Origin: Paenibacillus sp. OK003
Lineage (GTDB): Bacteria; Bacillota; Bacilli; Paenibacillales; Paenibacillaceae
NCBI RefSeq assembly: GCF_900109515.1
Contig: NZ_FOBD01000019.1
Span: forward strand, 62,001-126,000
Length of the DNA stretch: 64,000 bases
Reading direction: 5' to 3'
The notes under the pieces are model-generated. The model did not search any database. It saw only the letters and a list, made by a program, of their open reading frames with translations, and was not told the DNA's origin. This document shows, piece after piece, positions 50,694 to 58,455 of this stretch. The translations under genes were made by a program, and so were the position numbers. Positions within the stretch are counted from its first letter, which is position 1; each line of letters starts with the position of its first letter.

Positions 50694-52151
50694 ATGACAA
50701 ATTCAACTTTTCCAAAAGATTTCTTATGGGGCGGGGCGCTTTCAGCCTGTCAGGCAGAAGGAGCTTACAATGTGGATGGCAAGAGCCTGACCATACCGGA
50801 AGTGATGAAGTTTAACGAGAAGAACGATCGCAAGGTGACCAAGCAGATCCGAATCAATCGGGAGATGATTGAGGAAGCGAAAAATGACCCCGATACCGTA
50901 AAATATCCGAAGCGCCGGGGCATCGACTTTTACCATACGTTTAGAGAGGACATTGCGTTATTCGCCGAGATGGGCTTCAAGGTATTCCGCTATTCCGTCT
51001 CATGGGCCAGAGTATTCCCGAACGGGGATGACGCTGCTCCGAACGAGAAGGCACTTCAGTTCTACGACCAAGTGATTGATGAGTGTCTGAAGCATGGCAT
51101 GGAACCTCTGATTACGATCAGTCATTTTGATATGCCCATCGTGTTAATTGACAAGTTTGGTGGATGGTACAACCGCAAGCTGATTGATTTGTATGTGAAT
51201 TACTGTGATGTGCTGTTTAATCGGTACAAAGGGAAAGTGAAGTATTGGATCACATTTAACGAGATCAACATGAGCGTAAAAGCAGGAGCGAAGACGCTGG
51301 GCATTATTGAATATGACAAGCCGAATTTTGAAGAGATGTTATTCCAGGGTCTGCACCACCAATTTGTGGCGGCATCCAGAGCGACCAAAATGGCCCACGA
51401 GATCGATCCGGAGAATAAAATCGGAAGTATGGTGGCCTATTTCACAACGTATCCATATACGTGCAAGCCGGAGGATGCGCTCCAAATGCAGCAGGATGAT
51501 CAGATGAAAAACCAGTTCTTCCTGGATGTATTGAATCAAGGGGAATATCCGTACTATGGCAAGACTTATTTCAAAAATAAAGGCATTACCATCAACATCG
51601 AAGACGGTGATCTCGATAGCATTCGGGCGAACACGGCTGATTTCGTTGGTATGTCGTATTACAATTCCATGATCTCCAGCAGTGATACTGAACAGCTTGA
51701 ATTAACAGCCGGAAATGTACACAGCGTCTACAAAAACCCGCATTTGCCTGCAAACGAATGGGGCTGGCAGATCGATCCAGTTGGGCTGCGGTATACGCTT
51801 AATCTGGTCTATGACCGCTATAAAAAGCCTGTATTTATTCTTGAGAACAGTTCGGGCTTCTACGACAAGTTGAATGAGGATGGAAGCGTCAACGATCCTT
51901 ATCGAATCGACTTCCTGAGCAAACACATTGAACAGATGGGGCTGGCCATTGCTGATGGTGTGGAGGTGCTGGGATACACGATGTGGGGACCGATCGATAT
52001 GATCAGTTCGGGTACTTCCGAGATGAGTAAACGTTACGGGTTCATCTATGTCGATCAGGACGACTATGGCAATGGTTCAATGAAAAGATATCGTAAAGAT
52101 TCGTTCTTCTGGTATCAGAATGTGATCCAAACCAATGGAGAGCAGCTGTAA
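50694..52151 (+). CDS. 6-phospho-beta-glucosidase, GH1
   Basis: 485 residues after AGGAGG. N-terminal FPKDFLWGGALSACQAEGAY is the GH1 signature; the acid/base Glu190 lies in ITFNEINM and the nucleophile Glu384 in FILENSSGF. Its C-terminal part has MWGPIDMISSGTSEMSKRYGF, and the Ser/Lys/Tyr cluster there is the phosphate-binding signature of 6-phospho enzymes. It cleaves the phosphorylated beta-glucosides delivered by the PTS. BglA, BglH and AryB-type enzymes cannot be told apart by eye. The permease gene follows six bases after the stop. Confidence 0.93.
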   Translation: MTNSTFPKDFLWGGALSACQAEGAYNVDGKSLTIPEVMKFNEKNDRKVTKQIRINREMIEEAKNDPDTVKYPKRRGIDFYHTFREDIALFAEMGFKVFRYSVSWARVFPNGDDAAPNEKALQFYDQVIDECLKHGMEPLITISHFDMPIVLIDKFGGWYNRKLIDLYVNYCDVLFNRYKGKVKYWITFNEINMSVKAGAKTLGIIEYDKPNFEEMLFQGLHHQFVAASRATKMAHEIDPENKIGSMVAYFTTYPYTCKPEDALQMQQDDQMKNQFFLDVLNQGEYPYYGKTYFKNKGITINIEDGDLDSIRANTADFVGMSYYNSMISSSDTEQLELTAGNVHSVYKNPHLPANEWGWQIDPVGLRYTLNLVYDRYKKPVFILENSSGFYDKLNEDGSVNDPYRIDFLSKHIEQMGLAIADGVEVLGYTMWGPIDMISSGTSEMSKRYGFIYVDQDDYGNGSMKRYRKDSFFWYQNVIQTNGEQL

Positions 52152-52157
52152 GCCAAG

Positions 52158-53108
52158 ATGAATATTCTGGGGCGTGTCAAAAAAATTCCTGGCGGCTTGC
52201 TAATTGTCCCCATGCTGCTCGCTGCTGTCATCAACACCCTGTTTCCGGCCTTCTTTCAGATCGGTGATCCAACAACGGCACTGTTCACCTCAAAAGGCAC
52301 GATGGTGCTCATTGGCATGATCCTGCTGGTGTCCGGAACACAATTGAACCTGTCTCAGCTCCTGACGACATTGAAGAGAGCAGGTGTGCTCTGCATTTCC
52401 CGCATAATCATCAGCTGTATATTCGGCTGGGCGTTTGTACACTTTTTTGGCATAGGTGGAATTGGTGGTGTCTCTGCGGTAGCATTCATAGCCGTTCTGA
52501 CCAGCTGCAATCCGGGCCTATATCTGGCATTGATGAATTCCTATGGCGATGATGTAGATCGAGCTGCATTTGGCATTTTGAATCTGATTGCTGTTCCCGT
52601 CATTCCGGTCATGATATTGAATTCGGCAAGTGGTGTTGGCATGGATTATCTCAGTGTTCTTGCTACACTGGTGCCTTTTCTGATTGGTATTCTGTTGGGT
52701 AATCTGGACAGCAATATTCAGAAGATGTTCGCTCCGGGAACATTGATTCTGCTGCCTTTTCTTGGTACAAGCTTCGGGTCTAATATCAATTTGCGCATTG
52801 CATTTCAGTCGAGCTTATCCGGTTTGCTGGTGACTGTGCTGTTTCTGATCATCTGTATGCTTCCTCTCATCGGAATTGATCGTGCGCTGCTCAAACGTCC
52901 GGGTTATGCAGCGGCAGCGACATGTTCGGTTGCTGGTCTGTCGATGGTAGTACCCTCAATGGCCGCCGGATTTAACCCGGTATATGAACCTTATGTGGAG
53001 ACGGCGATTGCCCAGATTGCTTTTGCGGTTATTCTGACTTCCATTCTGATTCCGTATATCGTGAGGAGGTTGGCTAAACCGGGGGCTGTAAGGGAGCCTG
53101 GAAAATAA
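52158..53108 (+). CDS. kdgT: 2-keto-3-deoxygluconate permease family protein
   Basis: 316 residues with about ten membrane helices. IPGGLLIVPMLLAAVINTLFP at the start, FTSKGTMVLIGMILLVSGTQ and ATCSVAGLSMVVPSMAAGFNP are KdgT-family motifs. KdgT proteins take up 2-keto-3-deoxygluconate and related uronate breakdown products with protons. Only six bases separate it from the GH1 stop and no strong ribosome site is present, so it is translationally coupled to the phospho-beta-glucosidase. A uronate permease here is unexpected; its substrate may be another sugar acid, such as one released from a beta-glucuronide or oxidised disaccharide. Confidence 0.85.
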   Translation: MNILGRVKKIPGGLLIVPMLLAAVINTLFPAFFQIGDPTTALFTSKGTMVLIGMILLVSGTQLNLSQLLTTLKRAGVLCISRIIISCIFGWAFVHFFGIGGIGGVSAVAFIAVLTSCNPGLYLALMNSYGDDVDRAAFGILNLIAVPVIPVMILNSASGVGMDYLSVLATLVPFLIGILLGNLDSNIQKMFAPGTLILLPFLGTSFGSNINLRIAFQSSLSGLLVTVLFLIICMLPLIGIDRALLKRPGYAAAATCSVAGLSMVVPSMAAGFNPVYEPYVETAIAQIAFAVILTSILIPYIVRRLAKPGAVREPGK

Positions 53109-53163
53109 AACAAAACGACCAGCACGTTTGTCATTCTCAATGGACAGCGTGCTGGTTTTGTTA
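53109..53163. terminator. bidirectional terminator
   Basis: CAAAAC-G-ACCAGCACG (53111-53125) pairs with CGTGCTGGTTTTG (53148-53160). It ends both the beta-glucoside operon and the converging WYL gene. Confidence 0.88.
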
Positions 53164-53171
53164 TAGTGCAT

Positions 53172-54104
53172 CTATTCTCCTTGATGATCATATTGTCCAA
53201 GAATGCGACGAACGTAATCTTGAAATTCCTTCCGCACTTCAATGGGTTCAATCACTTCACATTTATCTCCCAATGCAAGTAATTTGTCGTATCCGAATGT
53301 ATTTTTAATAATGGGATATGTCGCTAGACAGGTTTCTTCTCCCATATGAAGGATATGCGCTTCCCCGAAACGCTCAATTACTTTATCAATGACTGAACGA
53401 TGAACACGAATCTTTACTTCCACCCAGTCTTGACTCATCCATCCGGCTCCATCCATCGGTAATGGGGTGAAGTCTCTTGGCACATATCCGTCCTCGGATA
53501 CCTGAAGGCTGCTCATACGCGCTAATTTGAATATGCGGAAATCTTCCCGATCGACACAGTAGCTTTGCAAATACCAACTGCTCTCCTTGAAGACGATCTG
53601 ATATGGCTCAACCGTTCGGGAGCTGATTTTCCCGTCCCGATCCCCATAATCAAAGACCAGATATCGCTGTTCATTCATCGCGGTCTCCATATAGCTAAGC
53701 AAATTGCGGAGTGATTCATTCCCCTGATTTAACGATAAATCCACTGCGAACCGTCCTGCCTTAATACCAGTATCACTCCCGCGATGGATCGCATTCAATT
53801 TCTCCAAGACGAAAACAATTTCATTATGGTCAAACAGCTGTTTATAGCTTTTCAAACTGGTCAACAAGGTCTGTATATCATGTGGTGTAAATAACAGCTT
53901 GTCCATTTTATAGGCTTTCATCAGACCCACGCCGCCCATCGCTCCCTGATGCGTAAAAATGGGCAATCCGGCAAAGGTTAACGTATCAATATCTCGATAG
54001 ATGGTTCGTCTGCTCACTTCAAGACGTTCGGCCAATTCCCGCGCACTAACCACCTCTCGCTCCAATAAAATCATAATCAAAGCAAGTAAGCGATCAATCT
54101 TCAT
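53172..54104 (-). CDS. HTH-WYL transcription regulator (YafY family)
   Basis: 310 residues from the ATG at 54104, with GGAGGTG upstream on the minus strand; the earlier in-frame ATG at 54131 lacks a site. An N-terminal HTH_11 domain (SARELAERLEVSRRTIYRDIDTL) leads to a WYL domain near 150-225 (SSWYLQSYCVDREDFRIFKLARM) and a WCX-type C-terminus. WYL proteins sense small ligands or nucleic acid and act as repressors or activators. It diverges from a GyrI-like protein across a 98-bp gap with an inverted repeat and probably controls it. Confidence 0.9.
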   Translation of the reverse strand: MKIDRLLALIMILLEREVVSARELAERLEVSRRTIYRDIDTLTFAGLPIFTHQGAMGGVGLMKAYKMDKLLFTPHDIQTLLTSLKSYKQLFDHNEIVFVLEKLNAIHRGSDTGIKAGRFAVDLSLNQGNESLRNLLSYMETAMNEQRYLVFDYGDRDGKISSRTVEPYQIVFKESSWYLQSYCVDREDFRIFKLARMSSLQVSEDGYVPRDFTPLPMDGAGWMSQDWVEVKIRVHRSVIDKVIERFGEAHILHMGEETCLATYPIIKNTFGYDKLLALGDKCEVIEPIEVRKEFQDYVRRILGQYDHQGE

Positions 54105-54158
54105 AACCCACCTCCGATTTAAGTATGCCATACAGATGTCACAGTTGATAGATTATGC

Positions 54159-54174
54159 TTGGTTCGTAAACCAA
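54159..54174. promoter_or_regulatory. inverted repeat in the WYL/GyrI-like divergent promoter
   Basis: TTGGTT-CGTA-AACCAA (54159-54174) is a perfect dyad midway between the two start codons. TTGATA (54145-54150) could be a -35 for the GyrI-like gene. Binding by the WYL regulator is inferred. Confidence 0.45.
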
Positions 54175-54202
54175 ATTCAAGTACAACCAGGAGGCAATAA
54201 TT

Positions 54203-54700
54203 ATGAACAATTATAAGGTTGAGAAGAAGCAGTCCTTTCGTATCATCAGCTTTAAAACCCTTTTAGACGAGGGAAGCAGTATCCACACTCCACAATATTC
54301 AAGCAAGAAGACAACTTTTTTCAAAAGTGTATTGGATAATGGGCAAATGGCGAGTCTTCGTCCTTATTCGGAAAGTCCATATGGGTACGCCGCAGTAGCC
54401 ATAGAAGATGGCCATGTCCATTATTATGCGGGTGTTCAATCCTCCAAGCCTCTGCCTGAACATACAGACGAAGTCCTTTTTCCAACAGGCGAGTATTTAA
54501 TCTTGTCAGGAAGCGGTGGTTTATCCCGTTTGGCATTTGATAAGCTGGAAAATCAGGCATTTGGCTCCCTTTTAACTGAGAAGTATGACTATGAGTTTGA
54601 ATATTCCGGGGGACCGATTGCAGAAGTGTTGCTCAATGGAAATCCAATGGACGCCGAAGTGGAAGTATGGGTGCCTGTTCAGAAACGGAAGGCCACTTAA
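54203..54700 (+). CDS. GyrI-like small-molecule-binding (effector-binding domain) protein
   Basis: 165 residues after CAGGAGG. A single GyrI-like/AraC-effector-binding fold: N-terminal strand FRIISFKT, central GYAAVAIEDGHVHYYAGVQ, and the C-terminal EVEVWVPVQKR typical of the family. Stand-alone members bind hydrophobic or cationic compounds and sometimes hydrolyse them. Paired with a divergent WYL regulator, it may be a ligand buffer or co-sensor. Ligand unknown. Confidence 0.8.
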   Translation: MNNYKVEKKQSFRIISFKTLLDEGSSIHTPQYSSKKTTFFKSVLDNGQMASLRPYSESPYGYAAVAIEDGHVHYYAGVQSSKPLPEHTDEVLFPTGEYLILSGSGGLSRLAFDKLENQAFGSLLTEKYDYEFEYSGGPIAEVLLNGNPMDAEVEVWVPVQKRKAT

Positions 54701-54800
54701 GCCAGTACACAGGGTATTGCTTGTATGGAAAAGCTTTGGAGACTCCACCTGTATCAATTTAGTCTCAACTTCGCAATTATAGGTTGTAGGATCTAGGACC

Positions 54801-54819
54801 TTCGATATATGATGTCGAA
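54801..54819. promoter_or_regulatory. 19-bp imperfect inverted repeat
   Basis: TTCGATAT-ATG-ATGTCGAA (54801-54819) has 7 of 8 arm positions complementary and lies 53 bp before the secreted coiled-coil gene. It may be an operator for that gene; no regulator is assigned. Confidence 0.35.
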
Positions 54820-54871
54820 AGATGCCAGTTAATGGGGGGGGTATCTACAAATATAAAAGGAGGTGTACGTT

Positions 54872-55330
54872 ATGAAAAAATCAAGCAAAGTCATTTCTTC
54901 CACAGTTATTGCTGCCATTGCAGCTGTATCCGTCGTAACTTCTGCTTCTGCAGCAAGTGTATCTACGGTACCTTCTGTCTCAAGCATTAATTTGAGCAGC
55001 ATGGACATTGAAACCGCTTTGATGATGGTTCAGCAAGAACGCACGAAATTGCTGGATATCCAATTACAGGCACAAATTCAAGAAGTTCAAAATCGCAATC
55101 AAGCGATTGCAGAGCTGAACGCACAATTGCAGGTAGCTAATCAGAATGGGGATACTGTCCAAGCTCAAAAGCTGAAGAGCCAAATTGATGCGATGAGCAA
55201 TTCACTACAGATGGATATGCTGCGTTTGCAGTCTATGACTAACAAACGCAATGAAGCTTTTGATGTGATGACCAACTTCATTAAGAAAATGCAGGATTCA
55301 AGATCGTCCATCATCGGAAACATGCGCTAG
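54872..55330 (+). CDS. secreted coiled-coil protein, unknown
   Basis: 152 residues from ATG 54872, with AAAAGGAGG 8 bp upstream (an in-frame GTG at 54863 overlaps that site). A classical signal peptide (MKKSSKVISSTVIAAIAAVS, cleavage after SASAA) precedes a Ser/Val-rich segment and then about 100 residues of continuous heptad-rich helix (AQIQEVQNRNQAIAELNAQL and LKSQIDAMSNSLQMDMLRLQ). No catalytic residues, cysteines or lipobox. It would be exported and probably forms a rod or oligomer at the cell surface. Family not recognised. Confidence 0.75.
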   Translation: MKKSSKVISSTVIAAIAAVSVVTSASAASVSTVPSVSSINLSSMDIETALMMVQQERTKLLDIQLQAQIQEVQNRNQAIAELNAQLQVANQNGDTVQAQKLKSQIDAMSNSLQMDMLRLQSMTNKRNEAFDVMTNFIKKMQDSRSSIIGNMR

Positions 55331-55337
55331 AAAATGT

Positions 55338-55385
55338 AAAAAAAGAGCGAAGACGGAATTCATTTCCGATACTTCGCTCTTTTTG
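55338..55385. terminator. bidirectional terminator
   Basis: AAAAGAGCGAAG (55341-55352) pairs with CTTCGCTCTTTT (55373-55384), with an inner GGAA/TTCC stem. It serves the converging coiled-coil and SNF2 genes. Confidence 0.9.
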
Positions 55386-55434
55386 TATTCTTCTATTTAC
55401 AAGGTTACGCATGTTGCAACAACCCAGTCTGGAG

Positions 55435-58400
55435 TTAACCCGACCAGTCACGGCGCCGTGTGAACAAATCCTTCAGCTCATCCGTCGACAGCTCGGTAAT
55501 CCAGTTTTCAGAGCTGGTGATAATATTGTCGCTGAGCTGCTGCTTGCTCTCCAGCATCTCGTCAATGCGTTCTTCAAGTGTGCCCAGCGAGATGAACTTG
55601 TGTACCTGAACATCCTTTGTCTGTCCCATCCGATAGGCACGGTCTGTAGCCTGATTTTCCACGGCAGGGTTCCACCAGCGGTCAAAGTGGAATACATGAT
55701 TCGCTGCAGTGAGGTTCAATCCCACGCCGCCTGCTTTGATGGACAGAATAAAGACCGACGGCTGCTCTGCGACAGGCAGCGTCCGAGACTGGAACTCGTC
55801 AATCATGCGATCCCTGGCTGTCTTGGACGTACCCCCATGCAGATACAGCACAGGCTCCTGCAACTCCTGTCTTAACACCTGCTGCAGCATCTGTCCCATA
55901 CCGATGTATTGTGTGAAAATCAGGCACCGTTCGCCCTCATCCCGTAGTTCACGGACCAGTTCCATCAGTCGCTCCAGCTTTGCGGAGCGGCTGATCAGCA
56001 TGGCCATGTCCTGCGGACTGTACACGTCATACTCTGTTACAGAGCCTTCCGAGGAGATCGTTTCCGGCAAGGCTTCTTTGGTCAGCAGCAGGGGATGATC
56101 ACACAACTGCTTGAGCTGAGTTAAGGCAGACAGGATCGCACCTTTGCGCTTGATGCCTTCCAGCTCTTTCATTTTGTCCATCAGTTCCTGAACGGACTGA
56201 TCATATAGTGCACTTTGTTCACCCGTAAGGTGAATGTAGGTTTTCATCTCATTTTTGTCCGGCAGATCGAGTTGAATATTCGGATCTTTCTTCTTGCGGC
56301 GCAGCATGAATGGCTTCACGAGCTGCTGCAAATCCTGCATGCGCTGCTCGTCCTTATCCTTCTCGATCGCACTGATAAAGCGAGTCTGGAATGCCCGTGC
56401 GCTGCCCAGATAGCCGGGATTGATAAAGTCATAGATCGACCACAGCTCGGACAGCCGATTTTCAATCGGCGTACCAGTCAGTGCAATACGGTGTTTAGCC
56501 GGGAAACTGCGTACCGCCATGGACTGCTTCGTTTGGGCATTTTTAATATTTTGCGCCTCATCCAGACAGATCGATGCCCACGTATAGGACTGCAACATCT
56601 CTTGATCCAGAGTAGCTGTTGCATAGGAGGTAATGATGATATCGACCTGTTCCGTCTGTTCCCGGAACTCTTCTCCGCTCAGTCTTCGTGCTCCGTAATG
56701 CAAACTGACGTTAATCGAAGGCGCGAAGCGGCTGATTTCTTTTTGCCAGTTCCCCAATACGGAAGTGGGGCAGACGAGAAGGGCTGGGGCCTGTCCAGGC
56801 AAGCGCTGCTCATGCTCTTTGAGATGAAGTAAATACGTAATGAACTGTATCGTTTTTCCCAGTCCCATGTCATCCGCAAGACAAGCCCCGAGACCAAATC
56901 TCCGCAGGAATCCAAGCCAAGCGAAACCTTCCTTTTGATAAGAACGCAGCTCAGCATGCAACCCTTCCGGAATAGGCAGGGAAGGAGCGCCGCCTTGCCC
57001 ACCGCCAAGCTGTGCAATTACCCGGTTCAGGTGTTCGTTCAGCTCCACCTCAAGTCGAATGTTCTCGTTGGATTGTGGCTGTTCTTCTTCTTCCTGTCCT
57101 TCCTTGCGTTTCTGGTTGCGATATTCCCGCTGCTCATTATGAAGTAGATGCAGGTGCAGAATATCCTGAAAAGACAGCCCTTGTTCCTGATCCACACCGC
57201 CCATGGCCCGGCGGATCTGCTCAAGCAAGGCTGGATCGAGGGGAACCCACTCTCCACGGAAGCGGACCAGCCGCTCATTACGGGCCACGAGATCAGCGAA
57301 TTCTTCCTCGCTGAGATCCGTATCCCCAATCGCAATACGCCAGTCAAAATGAATGATCGAGTCCAGTCCAAAGAACGACTGTCCCCGTTCACTGCCTTCC
57401 TCCGGTTTCACCTTGGCACGCAGCTTGGGTTTCTTCTTGCGTGCAGCTTCCCACCAACCCGGAAGCAGCACTTGCCAGCCAGCTTCAAGCAGTCGCCCGC
57501 TGTCTTGCGTCAGGAACAGCCAAGCATCCTGATCTCCCAATGGATCACTGAGCACATCCCGACTGCCGCTGATAGCGCGGCGAATTCGGGGCAGATGTGC
57601 ACGCAGCTGCTCAAGCCATCCTGCCGAACGATCAAGGATGAACGGTGTCCATACATCTGGCCATTCACCTTCCAGCCGGCCACGTGAATCAAGTCGCACC
57701 GGAACCAGAACAGCTGCATCCAGTTTGTTCTGCAATACCAGCCGTAGCCGCCAAGCCGGTTCATCTTCTTCCGGCTCCAGCAATTGCAGGAGCGGACGGA
57801 ATGGGGCTGCGTCTGCTTTCCAGCCGATGGACACGAGCCAGGATTGGGCATCCATGCCAGCCGTTTGCGGAGTCGTTTCGCTTTTTGGAAACAACTGCGG
57901 GAATTCTCTCCGCAGATCAGTGGCCGCTTCTTCTGTACTGTACCATCGTTGGAACACAGAAGCCGAATAGGCAGCACTCAGTCCTTCGGCGTAGCTCTCA
58001 TCCGTTTGTTCCAGAGCTTTGCCAAGAGCGGTGCGATCCTGCTTTTTCAAGCTGTCCGTGTCCCAGGTCCATTGCAGTTGTCCGGTACGAAATGTGGTGA
58101 AGCTAGGGATGTATTTACGATTCTCAATCGATGCTGCAAGTACCGGAGCCAGCCGGATCAAATGCTCTGCCTGCTCGTCCCATTTCCATTCAATGTGCAG
58201 AAGGGTGTTCATTTCGCTGAAGAAAGGAATCACTTCTTCCGCAGGCAGGACGACCAGTTCAATCTCTTCAATCTGTCTTGTTTCCAGTTCTGTTCCGTAA
58301 AAGGAAGGCGCATGCCAAGCAAATAATCGCTGCTTAAGCGATTGTCCCGATACAAAGTGATGGGTGTTCAGCGCTCCATAAAACAAGGCATCCCCGTATC

Positions 58401-58455
58401 CTGTCAAGGCAACATGGACCTCAATCGTTTCGGTGTAAGGGTGCATTAGGCTCAT
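55435..58455 (-). CDS. ywqA: SNF2-family DNA/RNA helicase (YwqA-like)
   Basis: 1006 residues. The N-terminal ~480 residues are the SNF2-associated region, ending in a Glu/Gln-rich linker. The ATPase core follows: LADDMGLGKTIQ (Walker A, about 527-538), CLDEAQNIKN (Walker B, about 630-639), ALTGTPIENR (motif III), then the second RecA lobe with HGGTSKTARDRMIDEF and AGGVGLNLTAANHVFHFD and the terminal ATDRAYRMGQTKDV motif. It is a double-strand-DNA translocase without visible nuclease. Its ATG overlaps the stop of the SWIM gene by four bases, as in B. subtilis ywqB-ywqA. A role in DNA repair or remodelling is inferred. Confidence 0.93.
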   Translation of the reverse strand: MSLMHPYTETIEVHVALTGYGDALFYGALNTHHFVSGQSLKQRLFAWHAPSFYGTELETRQIEEIELVVLPAEEVIPFFSEMNTLLHIEWKWDEQAEHLIRLAPVLAASIENRKYIPSFTTFRTGQLQWTWDTDSLKKQDRTALGKALEQTDESYAEGLSAAYSASVFQRWYSTEEAATDLRREFPQLFPKSETTPQTAGMDAQSWLVSIGWKADAAPFRPLLQLLEPEEDEPAWRLRLVLQNKLDAAVLVPVRLDSRGRLEGEWPDVWTPFILDRSAGWLEQLRAHLPRIRRAISGSRDVLSDPLGDQDAWLFLTQDSGRLLEAGWQVLLPGWWEAARKKKPKLRAKVKPEEGSERGQSFFGLDSIIHFDWRIAIGDTDLSEEEFADLVARNERLVRFRGEWVPLDPALLEQIRRAMGGVDQEQGLSFQDILHLHLLHNEQREYRNQKRKEGQEEEEQPQSNENIRLEVELNEHLNRVIAQLGGGQGGAPSLPIPEGLHAELRSYQKEGFAWLGFLRRFGLGACLADDMGLGKTIQFITYLLHLKEHEQRLPGQAPALLVCPTSVLGNWQKEISRFAPSINVSLHYGARRLSGEEFREQTEQVDIIITSYATATLDQEMLQSYTWASICLDEAQNIKNAQTKQSMAVRSFPAKHRIALTGTPIENRLSELWSIYDFINPGYLGSARAFQTRFISAIEKDKDEQRMQDLQQLVKPFMLRRKKKDPNIQLDLPDKNEMKTYIHLTGEQSALYDQSVQELMDKMKELEGIKRKGAILSALTQLKQLCDHPLLLTKEALPETISSEGSVTEYDVYSPQDMAMLISRSAKLERLMELVRELRDEGERCLIFTQYIGMGQMLQQVLRQELQEPVLYLHGGTSKTARDRMIDEFQSRTLPVAEQPSVFILSIKAGGVGLNLTAANHVFHFDRWWNPAVENQATDRAYRMGQTKDVQVHKFISLGTLEERIDEMLESKQQLSDNIITSSENWITELSTDELKDLFTRRRDWSG

